Positions 17,137 to 25,643 of a stretch of DNA of 64,000 nucleotides are shown piece by piece. The notes below the pieces were generated by a model. It saw only the letters and a program-made list of their open reading frames with translations. It was not told where the DNA came from and ran no database searches. The first letter of the stretch is position 1. Each line of letters starts with the position of its first letter. The position numbers and the translations under genes were made by a program. Origin of the DNA: Chitinophaga sp. HK235 (GTDB lineage: Bacteria; Bacteroidota; Bacteroidia; Chitinophagales; Chitinophagaceae); the NCBI RefSeq assembly GCF_018255755.1, contig NZ_CP073766.1:3534001-3598000 (forward strand), read 5' to 3'.

Positions 17137-18720
17137 ATGAAAAAAAATCTGCTTCACATATTACTCGCTGCTGCATTACTGCAGACAGCCTGTCAGAAAG
17201 ATCTGCTGGATAAAACCCGGCAGGATGCATATACTAATGAGTCATTATGGACCAGCCAGGTCGCCGCTACCGCTGCACTTAGTGGCTGTTACAAAGATTG
17301 GGAATCCAGTTACAATATCTTTTATATGGACGCTGTAAGTGATAACTCCTACAGCCAGTGGCCATGGGACAACTATCAGCACCTCGGCAACGGCACTGCT
17401 TCTCCCGCCGACCCACAGACAGTGAACAAATGGGATTTTACGACCATCCAGCGATGCAACAACTTCCTGGAGAATGTGGATAAAGTGAAGATGGATGACG
17501 CACTGAAAACACGTTTTAAAGCAGAAGCACGTTTCCTGCGGGCATACAAATATTTCAACATGTCGCAGTTGTACGGTGATGTGCCCCTGGTAATCAAAAC
17601 ACTCACGGTGCAGGAAGCCAACACCGTGAACAGGACGCCCAGAGCAGACGTACGTAAGTTTGTGGCAGATGAACTGGCCGCTGTTGCTCTGATACTGCCT
17701 GAAAAATACGAAGGCAGCGATGTAGGCCGTATCACCAAAGGCGCAGCCCTCTCACTCAAAGCCAGGATGGAATTGTATGATAAAAACTATGCAGCCTGTA
17801 TCGATGATTGTAAAAAGGTAATGGCTTTAGGTTACAACCTGTATCCCAGCTACACCGATCTTTTCAGACAGAGCTTTGAAAACAACCAGGAAGTAATCCT
17901 GGATATACAGTACAAAGCCAATGAAAAAGATAACAATAACGGTGACGTAGGTATTTTGCCCTCTTCCTCTTTTGGTGGCTGGGCTTCACTCAGCCCTACC
18001 CAATCACTGGTAGACGCCTATGAGATGACCAACGGCAAAACCATTGACGACCCGGCTTCCGGTTATAATGACAGCAATCCTTTCAGCAACAGAGACCCAC
18101 GACTGGCCGCCAGCATCGTGTATCCAGGACTGAAATATGAAGGCAAATTCTATGATCCGATTTCTCCCAAAGCTGCTGACTATTACAACGAAGGCAACAA
18201 CTCTCCTACCGGCTATATCGAGAAAAAATTCACCGCTTTCCTGTCTGACTATCCGGACATGTGGAACACAGGTCTTAATATCATCGTGATCCGTTATGCC
18301 GAAATCCTGCTCACCTATGCAGAAGCACAGATTGAATCCGGTGTGATCGATAATACCGTATATGCAGCCATCGATGCAGTAAGGTCCCGCGCAGGTATGC
18401 CGCTGGTAGACAGGACTGTTTACAGCGATGTTACTTCCCTGCGTAACCTGGTAAGACGCGAACGCAGAGTAGAGCTGGCACTGGAAGGTCTGCGCTGGTA
18501 TGATATCCAACGTTGGCAGATAGGCACCACCGTTAGGTCCGGTACTGTTTACGGTACCCGCCTGGGAACAGTAGATGCTGCCACCGGTGCTACCACCTTC
18601 ACCGGCGACCACGTAGTGGCTGACCAGCGTACCTTTAATCCGCTGCGCGATTATCTGTGGCCTGTACCACAGAAAGAAAGGGATATCAATAAAAACCTGG
18701 CGCAAAACCCGGGATACTAG
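17137..18720 (+). CDS. SusD/RagB family nutrient-binding lipoprotein
   Basis: 527 residues. The lipoprotein signal MKKNLLHILLAAALLQTAC puts the lipidated Cys at 19. The SusD features are present: KTRFKAEARFLRAYKYF in the helical N-terminal part, VIRYAEILLTYAEAQIE in the middle, and RRERRVELALEGLRWYDIQR toward the end. It covers the SusC barrel from outside and captures substrate. It starts 20 bases after the SusC stop, and a strong terminator follows. Confidence 0.95.
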   Translation: MKKNLLHILLAAALLQTACQKDLLDKTRQDAYTNESLWTSQVAATAALSGCYKDWESSYNIFYMDAVSDNSYSQWPWDNYQHLGNGTASPADPQTVNKWDFTTIQRCNNFLENVDKVKMDDALKTRFKAEARFLRAYKYFNMSQLYGDVPLVIKTLTVQEANTVNRTPRADVRKFVADELAAVALILPEKYEGSDVGRITKGAALSLKARMELYDKNYAACIDDCKKVMALGYNLYPSYTDLFRQSFENNQEVILDIQYKANEKDNNNGDVGILPSSSFGGWASLSPTQSLVDAYEMTNGKTIDDPASGYNDSNPFSNRDPRLAASIVYPGLKYEGKFYDPISPKAADYYNEGNNSPTGYIEKKFTAFLSDYPDMWNTGLNIIVIRYAEILLTYAEAQIESGVIDNTVYAAIDAVRSRAGMPLVDRTVYSDVTSLRNLVRRERRVELALEGLRWYDIQRWQIGTTVRSGTVYGTRLGTVDAATGATTFTGDHVVADQRTFNPLRDYLWPVPQKERDINKNLAQNPGY

Positions 18721-18745
18721 CAGATAAAAGATATGGAGTGATGAC

Positions 18746-18776
18746 AGCCAGGGAGTTCCGCTCCCTGGCTTTTTAT
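18746..18776 (+). terminator. Rho-independent terminator of the SusCD operon
   Basis: Arms AGCCAGGGAG and CTCCCTGGCT are perfect around the loop TTCCG and are followed by TTTTATTTT. It lies 26 bases after the SusD stop. Confidence 0.9.
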
Positions 18777-18881
18777 TTTAATCCAGGCAAAACCCTTGTA
18801 CCACTCATCCATCAAAGCTCGCAAAGGTTTGCACATCTCTCGGAAAAACTATACCTTTTGGTCAATAAAACCTTGTGTAGC

Positions 18882-19511
18882 ATGTCACAAGCACCAAAAG
18901 AACAACCCTCTTATCCGGGTAAACAGGAATCCCGGCGTGAATTCCTGAAACAGTCCTCCGCCCTCATGGCGCTGGCACTCACTCCTCCGCTGGTAGTAAA
19001 AGCAGGGGAAAACGACGAAGCCATCGCTGGCGTCTTCGAAAAAATACCGGTCAGCCTGGATATCAACGGCAAAGCCTATCATCTCTCAGTAGAGCCCAGG
19101 GTCACCCTGCTCGATCTCCTGCGGGAACAGCTGGCCCTTACCGGTACTAAAAAAGGTTGTGACCACGGACAATGTGGCGCCTGTACGGTACATGTCAACG
19201 GACAGCGGATCAATTCCTGCCTGACACTTGCTGTGATGCAGGAAGGGAAACAGATCACCACCATTGAAGGACTGGCACAGGGAGATACCCTTCACCCCAT
19301 GCAGGAAGCATTCATCAAACATGACGGCTTCCAGTGTGGTTATTGTACACCCGGCCAGATCATGTCGGCGGTGGCCTGCATCCGCGAAGGACATGCCGGC
19401 TCACCCGACGAAATCAGGGAATTCATGAGTGGCAATATCTGCCGCTGCGGCGCTTATGATAATATCGTGGACGCTGTGATGGAAGTAAAAAAAGGAGGGC
19501 ATACCGTATGA
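18882..19511 (+). CDS. Molybdenum aldehyde/xanthine oxidoreductase, [2Fe-2S] subunit with Tat signal (PaoA-like)
   Basis: 209 residues from ATG 18882. A twin-arginine signal (SRREFLKQSSALMALAL) is followed by a plant-type ferredoxin domain with the cysteines of GCDHGQCGACTVHVNG and a later Cys. The second [2Fe-2S] domain has CGYCTPGQIM and GNICRCGAYDNI. It passes electrons between the molybdenum centre and the FAD subunit. The Tat signal implies that the folded complex is exported to the periplasm, as in E. coli PaoABC. It overlaps the next gene by 4 bases. A near-consensus promoter (TTTG at 18828, TACCTTTTG at 18852) precedes it. Confidence 0.93.
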   Translation: MSQAPKEQPSYPGKQESRREFLKQSSALMALALTPPLVVKAGENDEAIAGVFEKIPVSLDINGKAYHLSVEPRVTLLDLLREQLALTGTKKGCDHGQCGACTVHVNGQRINSCLTLAVMQEGKQITTIEGLAQGDTLHPMQEAFIKHDGFQCGYCTPGQIMSAVACIREGHAGSPDEIREFMSGNICRCGAYDNIVDAVMEVKKGGHTV

Positions 19512-20488
19512 ACCAGTTCTCCTACGTACGCGCCACCACCGCTAAAGCAGCCATAGACGCTATCAGTAAAGACAAAAATGCCCGTTTTATCGCCGGCGGC
19601 ACTAACCTGCTCGACCTGATGAAAAGCGGCGTGCTGGCACCGGAAAGGCTGATAGATATCAACAGGCTTCCGTTCAAAGACATCACCCTGCAAAACAATA
19701 TCCTGCATATCGGCGCCATGGCACTCAACAGTGATGTGGCCGCCCACGAGCTGGTAAAAACACATCATCCGCTGTTATCACAGGCCCTGCTAGCCGGCGC
19801 TTCGCAGCAACTGCGCAATATGGCTACCATCGGTGGTAATATGATGCAGCGTACCCGTTGCAGTTATTTTTATGATATCTCCATGCCCTGCAACAAAAGA
19901 ACGCCTGGCAGTGGTTGTGGCGCGATAGGTGGTATCAACCGTATGCATGCTATTTTTGGCGCCAGCGACCAATGTATCGCTGTACATCCCAGTGATATGT
20001 GTATCGCGCTGGTAGCCCTCGATGCAACGGTGCTGATAACCGGTCCTAAAGGTAACCGCCGTATTCCTTTCGGCGATTTTCACCGCCTGCCGGGAGATAC
20101 GCCCGACAAAGACAACAACCTGGCTAAAAATGAACTGCACACCGGTATAGAGATCCCTGCCAGTCCTTTCACTAAAAATGTATACTACCTGAAAGTACGC
20201 GACCGTGCCTCCTATGCTTTTGCATTGGTGTCTGTGGCCGCAGCACTGGATATCAGCAATAATACCATTCGTGCTGCCCGGCTGGCCATGGGCGGTGTAG
20301 CCCACAAGCCCTGGCGTCTGCAGGAAGCAGAGAAAGCCCTCATCGGAAAAGCTCCGACAGCGGAAAATTTCCGTATAGCCGCTACCGTTGCTACGCAGTC
20401 TGCCAGAACATATAAACACAACGCATTCAAAGTGCCCCTGGCACAAAACAGTATCGTCACCGCCTTACAAAAAGCAGCTGCCATATGA
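19508..20488 (+). CDS. Molybdenum oxidoreductase FAD subunit (PaoB-like)
   Basis: 326 residues. The FAD-binding signature FIAGGTNLLDLMK is at the start, and QQLRNMATIGGNMMQRTRC follows around residue 100. The cysteine-rich insert (RCSYFYD, PCNKRTPGSGCGA, DQCIAVHPSDMC) resembles that of E. coli PaoB, where it binds an extra [4Fe-4S] cluster, and sets this apart from plain CoxM-type subunits. Start and stop both overlap the neighbouring genes by 4 bases (ATGA), so the three subunits are translationally coupled. Confidence 0.92.
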   Translation: MNQFSYVRATTAKAAIDAISKDKNARFIAGGTNLLDLMKSGVLAPERLIDINRLPFKDITLQNNILHIGAMALNSDVAAHELVKTHHPLLSQALLAGASQQLRNMATIGGNMMQRTRCSYFYDISMPCNKRTPGSGCGAIGGINRMHAIFGASDQCIAVHPSDMCIALVALDATVLITGPKGNRRIPFGDFHRLPGDTPDKDNNLAKNELHTGIEIPASPFTKNVYYLKVRDRASYAFALVSVAAALDISNNTIRAARLAMGGVAHKPWRLQEAEKALIGKAPTAENFRIAATVATQSARTYKHNAFKVPLAQNSIVTALQKAAAI

Positions 20489-22668
20489 AAAAGCAAGCCG
20501 TAGGACAATCCATGGACCGTGTTGACGGCCGGCTGAAAGTGACCGGGGCCGCCCGTTATTTCGCCGATCATCAACCGGAAGGTATGTTGTATGCTGCGCT
20601 TGTATGCAGCACTATCAGCAACGGCCGCATCACCGCCATCGACACCACCAAAGCTTTACGCGCCCCCGGTGTGGCCGATGTAATATCACATCTCAACGCG
20701 CCGCCCGTTCCGGGATACAAGCTGGAAAATCCCAATCCCAAACAGGGCCTCAAAATATTCTACGACGATCGTATTTATTCCAATGGCCAACCGGTGGCCA
20801 TCGTGGTGGCCAACACCCTGGAACGCGCCGTACATGCCGCGTCCCTGGTGAAAGTGACCTACAACCAGGAAGTGCATCAAACAGACATGGCCGCCAATAT
20901 GGACAAAGCCTTTCAGAATAAAAACATGAAAGACTACCTGCGCGGTGAGGCCGATGCCTGGAAAAAAGCACCGGTGTCTGTAGAAGCCGAATACAATATT
21001 CCCATCGAAGTGCACAACCCCATGGAGCTGGCTGGTATCATCGCTCACTGGGAAACACCGGATAAACTCACCCTGTATGCTAAAACACAGGGCGTAAAGA
21101 GTGTCCAACAGACACTCAAAAATCTGTTTCAGATACCGGAAGAAAATATTACCGTTCATTCGCAGTTTGTAGGCGGCGCCTTTGGCATGGCCCTCCGTGT
21201 ATGGCCCGTGGAAGTGGCCACCATACTGGCTGCCCAAAAAATACGCAAACCGGTAAAGCTGGTGCTCAACCGCAGGGAAATGTTTACGCTGGTAGGATAC
21301 CGCCCTGCTGCCATACAGAAAATAGGTATCGGCGCCACCCGTGATGGAAAGCTCACCGGCATCACACATGAAGCGGTAGCACTTACTTCGCCTTATGAAG
21401 ACTTCACCGAGGCTATCGTAAACATGAGCCGCATGATGTATGCCTGTCCGAATGTCAACACACATTACCAGCTGGTACCACTCAACCTCAGCACGCCGGT
21501 ATGGATGCGTGGTCCCGGAGAAGCTACCGGGGCTTTCGCCCTCGAGTCGGCCCTCGATGAGCTGGCCCATCAGCTCAATATGGACCCGCTGCAGTTGCGT
21601 ATCCTCAATCATGCTGATATAGACCCCGAAAAAAATCTGCCCTATTCCAGCAAATACCTCAAAGAGGCTTATGAGATGGGAGCCGCTAAAATAGGCTGGC
21701 AGCAACGCAGCAACACACCACGCCAGCTGCAGGACAACGGCTGGCTCGTAGGTTATGGTATGAGCAGCGGCGTATTCGGCGCCGGCCGTGGTAAAGCCAC
21801 TGCCAGCACTACGCTCAAAGCAGATGGCACCCTCGTTGTACGCAGTGCCGCCGCGGATATTGGTCCGGGTACCGCTACCGCGATGGTGCAGATAGCTGCA
21901 GACGCCACCGGCATCGATGTTAAAAAAATAAAATTCCTGCTGGGAGAATCTGCATACCCGGAAGCGCCCCGTCAGGGCGGTTCTTCTACCGTATCTACTG
22001 TGGGCAGCGCGGTCAATGATGTATGCCTGGCCCTGCAGCATAAGCTGGGAGAACTGGCCACCACCGGCCATCCCGCCTTTAAAAACGTGCAGGCAGCAGA
22101 TATCAGACATGAAGACGGACAGCTGGTAACCGGCACTACCAGGATCGGCTATACGGAATTGCTGCAACAACAGCAGCTACCCGAAGTGATTGTCACCACC
22201 ACCTCACAGGGTGGTGAGGAAAGAAAAAAATACGCGATGTATTCTTTCTCCGTGCATTTCGCCAAAGTACATGTTCACCCGGCTACCGGCGTCGTGCGGA
22301 TCAAACATATTGTAAGCGTGGCCGATTCCGGTACCATCGTCAATACTAAAACGGCCCGCAGCCAGATGATCGGCGGCGTAGTGGGCGGCATCGGCATGGC
22401 ACTCACCGAAGAAGCACTACTGGACCACCGCTTCGGCCGTTTCGTCAACAACAACTACGCAGACTATCACGTGCCCGTGAATGCAGACACACCACCCACG
22501 GATGTACTGTTCATCAATAAAAAAGATCCTGTCATTAACCCGATGGGCTCCAAAGGACTGGGTGAAATTTCGCTGATAGGCTTTGCCGCTGCTGTTTCCA
22601 ACGCGGTGTTCAACGCTACCGGCAAAAGGGTACGTGACTTACCCATCACGCCCGATAAACTGATTTAA
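20485..22668 (+). CDS. Molybdenum aldehyde/xanthine oxidoreductase, molybdopterin subunit (PaoC-like)
   Basis: 727 residues, close to PaoC (about 730). The N-terminal aldehyde oxidase a/b hammerhead domain (RVDGRLKVTGAARYFAD) is followed by the molybdopterin domains with SQFVGGAFGMALRVWP, VWMRGPGEATGAFALESALD and QGGSSTVSTVGSAV. The catalytic glutamate is in GSKGLGEISLIGFA near the C-terminus. The enzyme hydroxylates aldehydes or N-heterocycles with water as oxygen source. The substrate cannot be deduced. It lacks its own signal peptide and would be exported with the Tat-tagged small subunit. Confidence 0.93.
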   Translation: MKKQAVGQSMDRVDGRLKVTGAARYFADHQPEGMLYAALVCSTISNGRITAIDTTKALRAPGVADVISHLNAPPVPGYKLENPNPKQGLKIFYDDRIYSNGQPVAIVVANTLERAVHAASLVKVTYNQEVHQTDMAANMDKAFQNKNMKDYLRGEADAWKKAPVSVEAEYNIPIEVHNPMELAGIIAHWETPDKLTLYAKTQGVKSVQQTLKNLFQIPEENITVHSQFVGGAFGMALRVWPVEVATILAAQKIRKPVKLVLNRREMFTLVGYRPAAIQKIGIGATRDGKLTGITHEAVALTSPYEDFTEAIVNMSRMMYACPNVNTHYQLVPLNLSTPVWMRGPGEATGAFALESALDELAHQLNMDPLQLRILNHADIDPEKNLPYSSKYLKEAYEMGAAKIGWQQRSNTPRQLQDNGWLVGYGMSSGVFGAGRGKATASTTLKADGTLVVRSAAADIGPGTATAMVQIAADATGIDVKKIKFLLGESAYPEAPRQGGSSTVSTVGSAVNDVCLALQHKLGELATTGHPAFKNVQAADIRHEDGQLVTGTTRIGYTELLQQQQLPEVIVTTTSQGGEERKKYAMYSFSVHFAKVHVHPATGVVRIKHIVSVADSGTIVNTKTARSQMIGGVVGGIGMALTEEALLDHRFGRFVNNNYADYHVPVNADTPPTDVLFINKKDPVINPMGSKGLGEISLIGFAAAVSNAVFNATGKRVRDLPITPDKLI

Positions 22669-22708
22669 TATAAGACTGGTATCACTACCGGCAAACTCAT
22701 TTATAACC

Positions 22709-23866
22709 ATGCAGAAAGAACTGGAAGATATTGTGAAGGCGTATCATACCGCCCAGGCACAGGGCATTCACTGTGCCCTGGCCACAGTAGTACATGTAGA
22801 CGGCTCTGCCTACCGGCAGCCCGGCGCCCGCATGCTGATCACCGAAAACGGCGCACTCACCGGCGCCATCAGCGGTGGATGCCTTGAAGGCGACGCCCTT
22901 AGAAAAGCACAGCTGGCTATGCTGCAGCAGCAGCCCATGCTGGTTACCTACGATACCATGGATGAAGATGATGCTACCATTGGCGTAGGCCTGGGCTGCA
23001 ACGGCATCATACATATACTGTTGGAACCGCTGGGCCCGCACTGTGCCTTCAATCCGCTGACATTATTGCAACAATACACCGGCACCCGGGAAACTACGGT
23101 CATGGTTACACTGTTTAATATGCAGCAACGCAGCGCCCCTCAGCCCGGCACCTGTATACTGGTAACCAACAACGGAGAACGACAGGTACATCTCAACGAT
23201 GATACGCTGCGGAAAGCAGTACTGCCAGACGTTTGCGAAGCATTTACCAACAGACGGTCCGCCATTAAAACCTATCATTCCGGTACGGAAGAGATTTCAG
23301 CCCTTATCGCCTGGCATCCACCTGCGCTACAGCTGCTCATCGCCGGCGCCGGCAACGATGTGATGCCCGTCGTGAAAATAGCCTCCACACTGGGCTGGCA
23401 AACCATCGTTGTAGATGGCCGCCCTGCCTATGCACAGCCGCAGCGTTTCCCGGAAGCCAACCAGGTGATCGTCACCAAACCCGCTAATGTACTGGATCAC
23501 ATACAGCCCGACGAACATACTGCCGTTGTGCTGATGACCCACAATTACAATTATGATATTGCCCTGCTCACGGCCTTGCTGCCCCACAGCCTGCCCTACA
23601 CCGGCATCCTGGGGCCAGCCAGAAAGCTGCAACGCATGCTCGATGAAATAAAAGATACCGGTGCCCATATCACGCAGGAACAACTGGAACGCATATACGG
23701 TCCCACCGGCCTCGATATAGGCGCAGATACACCGGAAGAAATAGCCCTGTCTATCATCAGTGAAATTAAAACGGTGATGACCGGTGCCACCGGTCTCTCC
23801 CTTCGGGATAACAATACGTATATCCATCGGCGTTCCCTGCAGCATATCATTCAAAAACAACTGTAA
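22709..23866 (+). CDS. XdhC family cofactor chaperone (PaoD-like)
   Basis: 385 residues. The N-terminal XdhC/CoxI domain shows ATVVHVDGSAYRQPGARML and ISGGCLEGDA. The C-terminal Rossmann-type domain shows LLIAGAGNDVMPVVKIA and TGILGPARKLQRML. XdhC proteins bind the molybdenum cofactor, have it sulfurated and insert it into the large subunit. In the Pao system the same protein handles the cytidine-dinucleotide form. It follows the large subunit by 40 bases and overlaps the MocA-like gene, which supports a dedicated maturation role. Confidence 0.92.
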   Translation: MQKELEDIVKAYHTAQAQGIHCALATVVHVDGSAYRQPGARMLITENGALTGAISGGCLEGDALRKAQLAMLQQQPMLVTYDTMDEDDATIGVGLGCNGIIHILLEPLGPHCAFNPLTLLQQYTGTRETTVMVTLFNMQQRSAPQPGTCILVTNNGERQVHLNDDTLRKAVLPDVCEAFTNRRSAIKTYHSGTEEISALIAWHPPALQLLIAGAGNDVMPVVKIASTLGWQTIVVDGRPAYAQPQRFPEANQVIVTKPANVLDHIQPDEHTAVVLMTHNYNYDIALLTALLPHSLPYTGILGPARKLQRMLDEIKDTGAHITQEQLERIYGPTGLDIGADTPEEIALSIISEIKTVMTGATGLSLRDNNTYIHRRSLQHIIQKQL

Positions 23867-24450
23867 TGCGGCACACCGGTATCATTATCCTCGCAGCCGG
23901 CGCTTCACAGCGTCTGGGAACACCCAAACAACAGGTCATCTATCAGCAGCAAAGCCTCCTGCAAAGGATCACCGATACCGCACTCACCATAGATGCTGAA
24001 CCCGTTGTGGTAGTGCTGGGTGCTTATGCAGACAATATCGGCCCCGACATCGCCGGCAGCGGCGCAGACATCATTGTGAATACAAACTGGCATACCGGTA
24101 TGGGCAGTACTATACAGACCGGCCTGTCACATCTATTACGTGTATACGATAACGTGAGTGATGTATTATTACTGCTCTGCGACCAACCCTTTATTACCAC
24201 CCACCTGCTCCGGGAGCTAATTTCAACTCATCATCAGCAACATGACAACATCACTGCCTGTGCCTATGGCAACACCATCGGCACTCCTGTACTCTTCCAT
24301 AAAAAGTATTTCCCGCAGCTGATGGCACTTTCCGGGCAGGAAGGCGCTAAAAAAATTATCCTGCAACATCCGGATGAAGTGACAACCATCCCCTTTCCCA
24401 ATGGTATCATCGATATCGATACCCCTGACGATCTCCACAAACTGCTGTAA
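23866..24450 (+). CDS. Molybdenum cofactor nucleotidyltransferase (MocA/MobA-like)
   Basis: 194 residues. The nucleotide-binding motif is ILAAGASQRLGTPKQ, and the GMGSTIQTGL and LLLCDQPFITTHL motifs follow in the usual order. MocA adds CMP to molybdopterin for xanthine-oxidase-type enzymes, and MobA adds GMP. The position behind XdhC in a Pao-type operon favours the cytidylyltransferase role, but base specificity cannot be read by eye. The start codon overlaps the preceding stop (TAATG). It is the last gene of the five-gene operon. Confidence 0.9.
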   Translation: MRHTGIIILAAGASQRLGTPKQQVIYQQQSLLQRITDTALTIDAEPVVVVLGAYADNIGPDIAGSGADIIVNTNWHTGMGSTIQTGLSHLLRVYDNVSDVLLLLCDQPFITTHLLRELISTHHQQHDNITACAYGNTIGTPVLFHKKYFPQLMALSGQEGAKKIILQHPDEVTTIPFPNGIIDIDTPDDLHKLL

Positions 24451-24516
24451 CGCCATCATTTTCAATGAACAAAAAAATTCATCTCCTCCGCTGGTCGTTT
24501 ATTAAATCTTTTCCCC

Positions 24517-24542
24517 TATATTTGTCTACAGAATTAGTAGAC
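24517..24542 (+). promoter_or_regulatory. Promoter with overlapping palindromic operator
   Basis: TATATTTG (24517-24524) is an exact TAnnTTTG promoter element. Its last base begins a perfect inverted repeat, GTCTAC-N7-GTAGAC (24524-24542), which would cover the transcription start. This is the geometry of a repressor site. The regulator is not in this window. It stands 18 bases before the leader peptide start. Confidence 0.6.
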
Positions 24543-24559
24543 TATTAAAACATATAATT

Positions 24560-24646
24560 ATGGAAAGTCGTCTTCAACATCTAAACCTGCGCCAACACGG
24601 CTTCTTTACTGCCAGCCATACAGCGGCCTGCTCCTGTTGTTGTTAA
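24560..24646 (+). CDS. Cysteine-ended leader peptide (28 residues)
   Basis: An ATG 18 bases after the operator opens a 28-codon frame that ends CSCCC just before TAA: four of the last five codons are for cysteine (TGC, then TGT three times). The frame lies in the 5' leader of the dioxygenase gene. The 93 bases after its stop contain, by direct count, 39 C and 9 G, a C-rich and G-poor stretch of the kind Rho binds. It is probably a regulatory peptide that measures cysteinyl-tRNA by ribosome pausing. Cys-rich leader peptides are known in actinobacteria; I know of no described case for this operon. Confidence 0.6.
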   Translation: MESRLQHLNLRQHGFFTASHTAACSCCC

Positions 24647-24739
24647 TCTCCCACTCTTCTGCTGCGGTCACCCCACCAATTTCCGCACACCTTAGCACCC
24701 ATCAACCATCTTTTTTCAACTGCCACAAAACTGCTCGTC

Positions 24740-25633
24740 ATGACAACGAACAACCAACCCGTTTTCCAACTGGGGAAAACGCTCACAGCACGACAACTGA
24801 ACTATTTTCATCAACATGGGATCATCCAGTTTAAAAACTTTTTCGACAGGGGAACACTCTCCCAGGTATTAGGGGAAGTCAGCGAGGTACAGGATTTCCT
24901 GTTGCGTAACCATGTACAGAAGGTGAATGGTATTCCGTTAAAATTTGGAACGGATACAGACGGAACACCACTAATACAACGGATTGCCTTTGCCTCCCAT
25001 TACAGCAATACCCTGCGGGAAATATTAAAAGATGAGCGCCTGCTGCTGCTCACGCAACTCCTTGCTCCTTATGATGGCCGCATCGGAGAAAACGAAAAAG
25101 ACGGCCTGGTGATCAACCACTACGTTAACACTAACGACAGCCAGTTCCGGCAACTGGGCTGGCATACCGACAGCCCCCGCGATCTGTTCCTGGGCACCAG
25201 GATCATGCCCATGCTCAATGTAGGCATCCATCTCGATGACTGCCCGCTGGAAAACGGCGGCCTCCGCGTGCTCACCGGCACACATCACCAAAGCATCTTC
25301 CGCCTGCTGTTCAGAAAAAAATACTTCATAGACCATACCCCCGACAAACGGGAAACAGGCTTCGACATTGAAGCCGGCGACCTCACCGTACACGATGGCC
25401 GGTTATGGCACCGCGTACAACAATCACCCCATACCGGCGAAAAAAGCCGGAGAAGAGTGATGTACATTCCTGTCATCACCGGTGCCTATCAACCTAAACA
25501 CGCACAGTCGCCTACTCCTTTTTATCATAAACTGGCTCAACTGAAACAACATCTTTACGGTGGCAAACCGCAATGGGCGGCCGCTAAAGGGGCTACCGGC
25601 AAACTGGCAGAAGTCAACAGTTCATCCATTTAA
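24740..25633 (+). CDS. Phytanoyl-CoA dioxygenase (PhyH) family protein
   Basis: 297 residues. This is an Fe(II)/2-oxoglutarate dioxygenase: the metal-binding HxD is in LGWHTDSPRDLF, the distal His in VHDGRLWHRVQQS, and a likely 2-oxoglutarate-binding Arg follows (KSRRRVMYIP). It has no signal peptide. The family hydroxylates or cleaves small organic substrates, and the substrate here is unknown. The Cys-codon leader upstream suggests a link to sulfur supply, for example cleavage of an organosulfur compound, but that is inference. An SDR gene follows after 10 bases. Confidence 0.87.
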   Translation: MTTNNQPVFQLGKTLTARQLNYFHQHGIIQFKNFFDRGTLSQVLGEVSEVQDFLLRNHVQKVNGIPLKFGTDTDGTPLIQRIAFASHYSNTLREILKDERLLLLTQLLAPYDGRIGENEKDGLVINHYVNTNDSQFRQLGWHTDSPRDLFLGTRIMPMLNVGIHLDDCPLENGGLRVLTGTHHQSIFRLLFRKKYFIDHTPDKRETGFDIEAGDLTVHDGRLWHRVQQSPHTGEKSRRRVMYIPVITGAYQPKHAQSPTPFYHKLAQLKQHLYGGKPQWAAAKGATGKLAEVNSSSI

Positions 25634-25643
25634 ATACAATACT

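Noticed and set aside
20686..22170. Long reverse-strand frame within the molybdopterin subunit gene
   Set aside because: The forward strand encodes a full PaoC-like protein with all motifs. The reverse frame shows no family features.
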